From contig FR901864.1 of the NCBI GenBank assembly GCA_000438255.1, positions 1 to 22,849 of the forward strand: DNA of 22,849 nucleotides, written 5' to 3'. The position numbers and the translations under genes were made by a program. Under the pieces are notes generated by a model. That model did not search any database. It was not told where the DNA came from and saw nothing but the letters and a program-made list of their open reading frames with translations. Shown here piece by piece: positions 22,480-22,849 of this stretch (position 1 is the first letter of the stretch; each line of letters begins with the position of its first letter). The DNA comes from Clostridium sp. CAG:389 (GTDB lineage Bacteria > Bacillota > Clostridia > TANB77 > CAG-508).

Positions 22480-22789
22480 TGGCTCCTCTTGTTGGACTCG
22501 AACCAACGACCTATCGGTTACTGCACCACACTAATTTTCATTAGCATTATATTTTAAATATAATTTGTAGTCTGGACTTTATCTTTACCATATCTTTCGA
22601 TTTAGGTAGGTGGTGTAAAGTCTCTACACATAGCTTTCGCCTTGCTCGGTATTGTCTTCAGCATTACCTGTTAAGAGTTTCACCGACTTAGCCACCTTTT
22701 CATCTATAAGTTTCCTTATAGAGCTGCTAACATTTTAGTCTTGCGACTTGCTCGACAGCCGAGCGCTCTACCAACTGAGCTAAAGAGGA
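22480..22789 (-). tRNA. tRNA-Asn(GUU), split in the anticodon by a group I intron
   Basis: The exons are 22755-22789 (positions 1-35) and 22480-22520 (positions 36-76). Joined, they give a normal 76-nt tRNA: acceptor TCCTCTT with AAGAGGA, G73 and an encoded CCA; D-arm GCTC...GAGC; anticodon loop CTGTTAA with anticodon GTT; T-arm GTTGG-TTCGAGT-CCAAC. The pairs 28-42 to 31-39 are Watson-Crick, while 27-43 is a C-U mismatch. The GTT anticodon and sequence resemble known bacterial tRNA-Asn. It follows the 5S end by about 11 bp, in the usual rRNA-tRNA operon. Only after removal of 22521-22754 is the anticodon complete, so function depends on splicing. Confidence 0.95.
22521..22754 (-). ncRNA. Group I self-splicing intron, 234 nt, in tRNA-Asn
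   Basis: No ORF is inside. P1: exon GCUGU (22755-22759) pairs with the guide GCAGC (22723-22727), with the required U-G at the splice site. P10: GUUA (22728-22731), adjacent to the guide, pairs with the 3' exon UAAC (22517-22520). P2: UAUAAG-GAAA-CUUAUA (22705-22720). P3: AGGUGG (22692-22697) with CCACCU (22608-22613). P4: CGGU with ACCG; P5: UCUU with AAGA. P7: GACUUU (22617-22622, inside the GUAGAGACU R-strand) with AAAGUC (22575-22580, the S-strand AAAGUCCA). P8: ACC with GGU. P9 region: two AU hairpins, one with a GAAA loop (22531-22544). Last base G22521. The GUAGAGAC and AGUCCA strands resemble the Azoarcus and Anabaena tRNA introns, so subgroup IC3 is likely. Confidence 0.93.
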
Positions 22790-22800
22790 ATATATATAAA

Positions 22801-22849
22801 ATCTGGCAACAACCTATCTTTCCAGCAGGGTAACCCGCAAGTATTTTCG
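22801..22849 (-). rRNA. rrf: 5S rRNA, 3' end
   Basis: The minus strand from the window edge reads TACTTGCGGG, then CCTGCTGGAAAGATAGG and TTGCCAGAT. This is the 3' part of a bacterial 5S rRNA, where GGGAAAATAGG-type and the closing TGCCAG are typical; the 5' half (including TCTGG) lies outside. It places the tRNA-Asn at the end of an rRNA operon. Confidence 0.8.

Noticed and set aside
22480..22520. Isolated tRNA 3' half as a tRNA pseudogene or a phage attachment-site scar
   Set aside because: The 5' half lies 234 nt upstream in the same orientation, and the insert has group I core and guide pairing to both exons; no integrase gene is in the window.
1..22849. CRISPR arrays, insertion sequences and prophage genes
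   Set aside because: I saw no regularly spaced repeats, transposase motifs or phage structural genes.

Overview
The window looks like chromosome of a low-GC, endospore-forming member of the Clostridia (Bacillota). The evidence is the strong A+T bias, Shine-Dalgarno sites of the GGAGG type, a CtsR-McsA-McsB-ClpC operon with canonical CtsR boxes, the sporulation membrane protein YlbJ behind a sigma-E-like promoter, and a tRNA-Asn directly after a 5S rRNA. I cannot name a genus from sequence alone. Almost every gene lies on the minus strand; only a small HTH regulator, ylbJ and one small unknown gene are on the plus strand.

Layout by coordinate. 1-307: start of a NifU-like iron-sulfur scaffold gene that runs off the window. 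355-4679: glycolytic operon pgk-tpiA-gpmI followed, 8 nt after gpmI, by a YezG-type immunity gene. 4978-5193: XRE-type regulator with a palindrome over its promoter. 5200-10066: ctsR-mcsA-mcsB-clpC and its promoter between two CtsR boxes. 10086-10875: an unknown small protein and a RelB-like antitoxin followed by a decapitated RelE/ParE toxin remnant. 11003-12468: ylbJ and a small unknown protein. 12521-13423: a YqhQ/DUF1385-like membrane protein with its own promoter and terminator. 13485-17394: murI, recN and eno. 17607-21061: an oleate hydratase gene, a TetR regulator and an alpha/beta hydrolase. 21088-22287: a Nudix-like protein and an HNH nuclease-like protein. 22435-22849: the 3' end of an rRNA operon (5S, tRNA-Asn, terminator), read on the minus strand.

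The most striking feature is at the right end. The tRNA-Asn(GUU) gene is split in the anticodon, between positions 35 and 36, by a 234-nt insertion with the hallmarks of a compact self-splicing group I intron: a U before the 5' splice site, a G at the intron end, an internal guide that pairs with both exons, P3 to P8 helices, and the R/S core strands that form P7. The reading GGCUGU plus UAACC gives a normal Asn anticodon arm only after precise removal. It has no internal ORF, but an HNH-domain gene lies about 190 bp downstream.

How the genes work together. pgk, tpiA, gpmI and eno cover central glycolysis. The ctsR operon is a protein quality-control and heat-stress unit in which McsB/McsA mark proteins with phosphoarginine for ClpC/ClpP and inactivate CtsR. 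The hydrolase, TetR and oleate hydratase genes probably form a lipid or fatty-acid response group. Several hairpins overlap ribosome binding sites or gene ends (gpmI leader, eno, the small gene at 10319, pgk-tpiA junction) and suggest post-transcriptional control.
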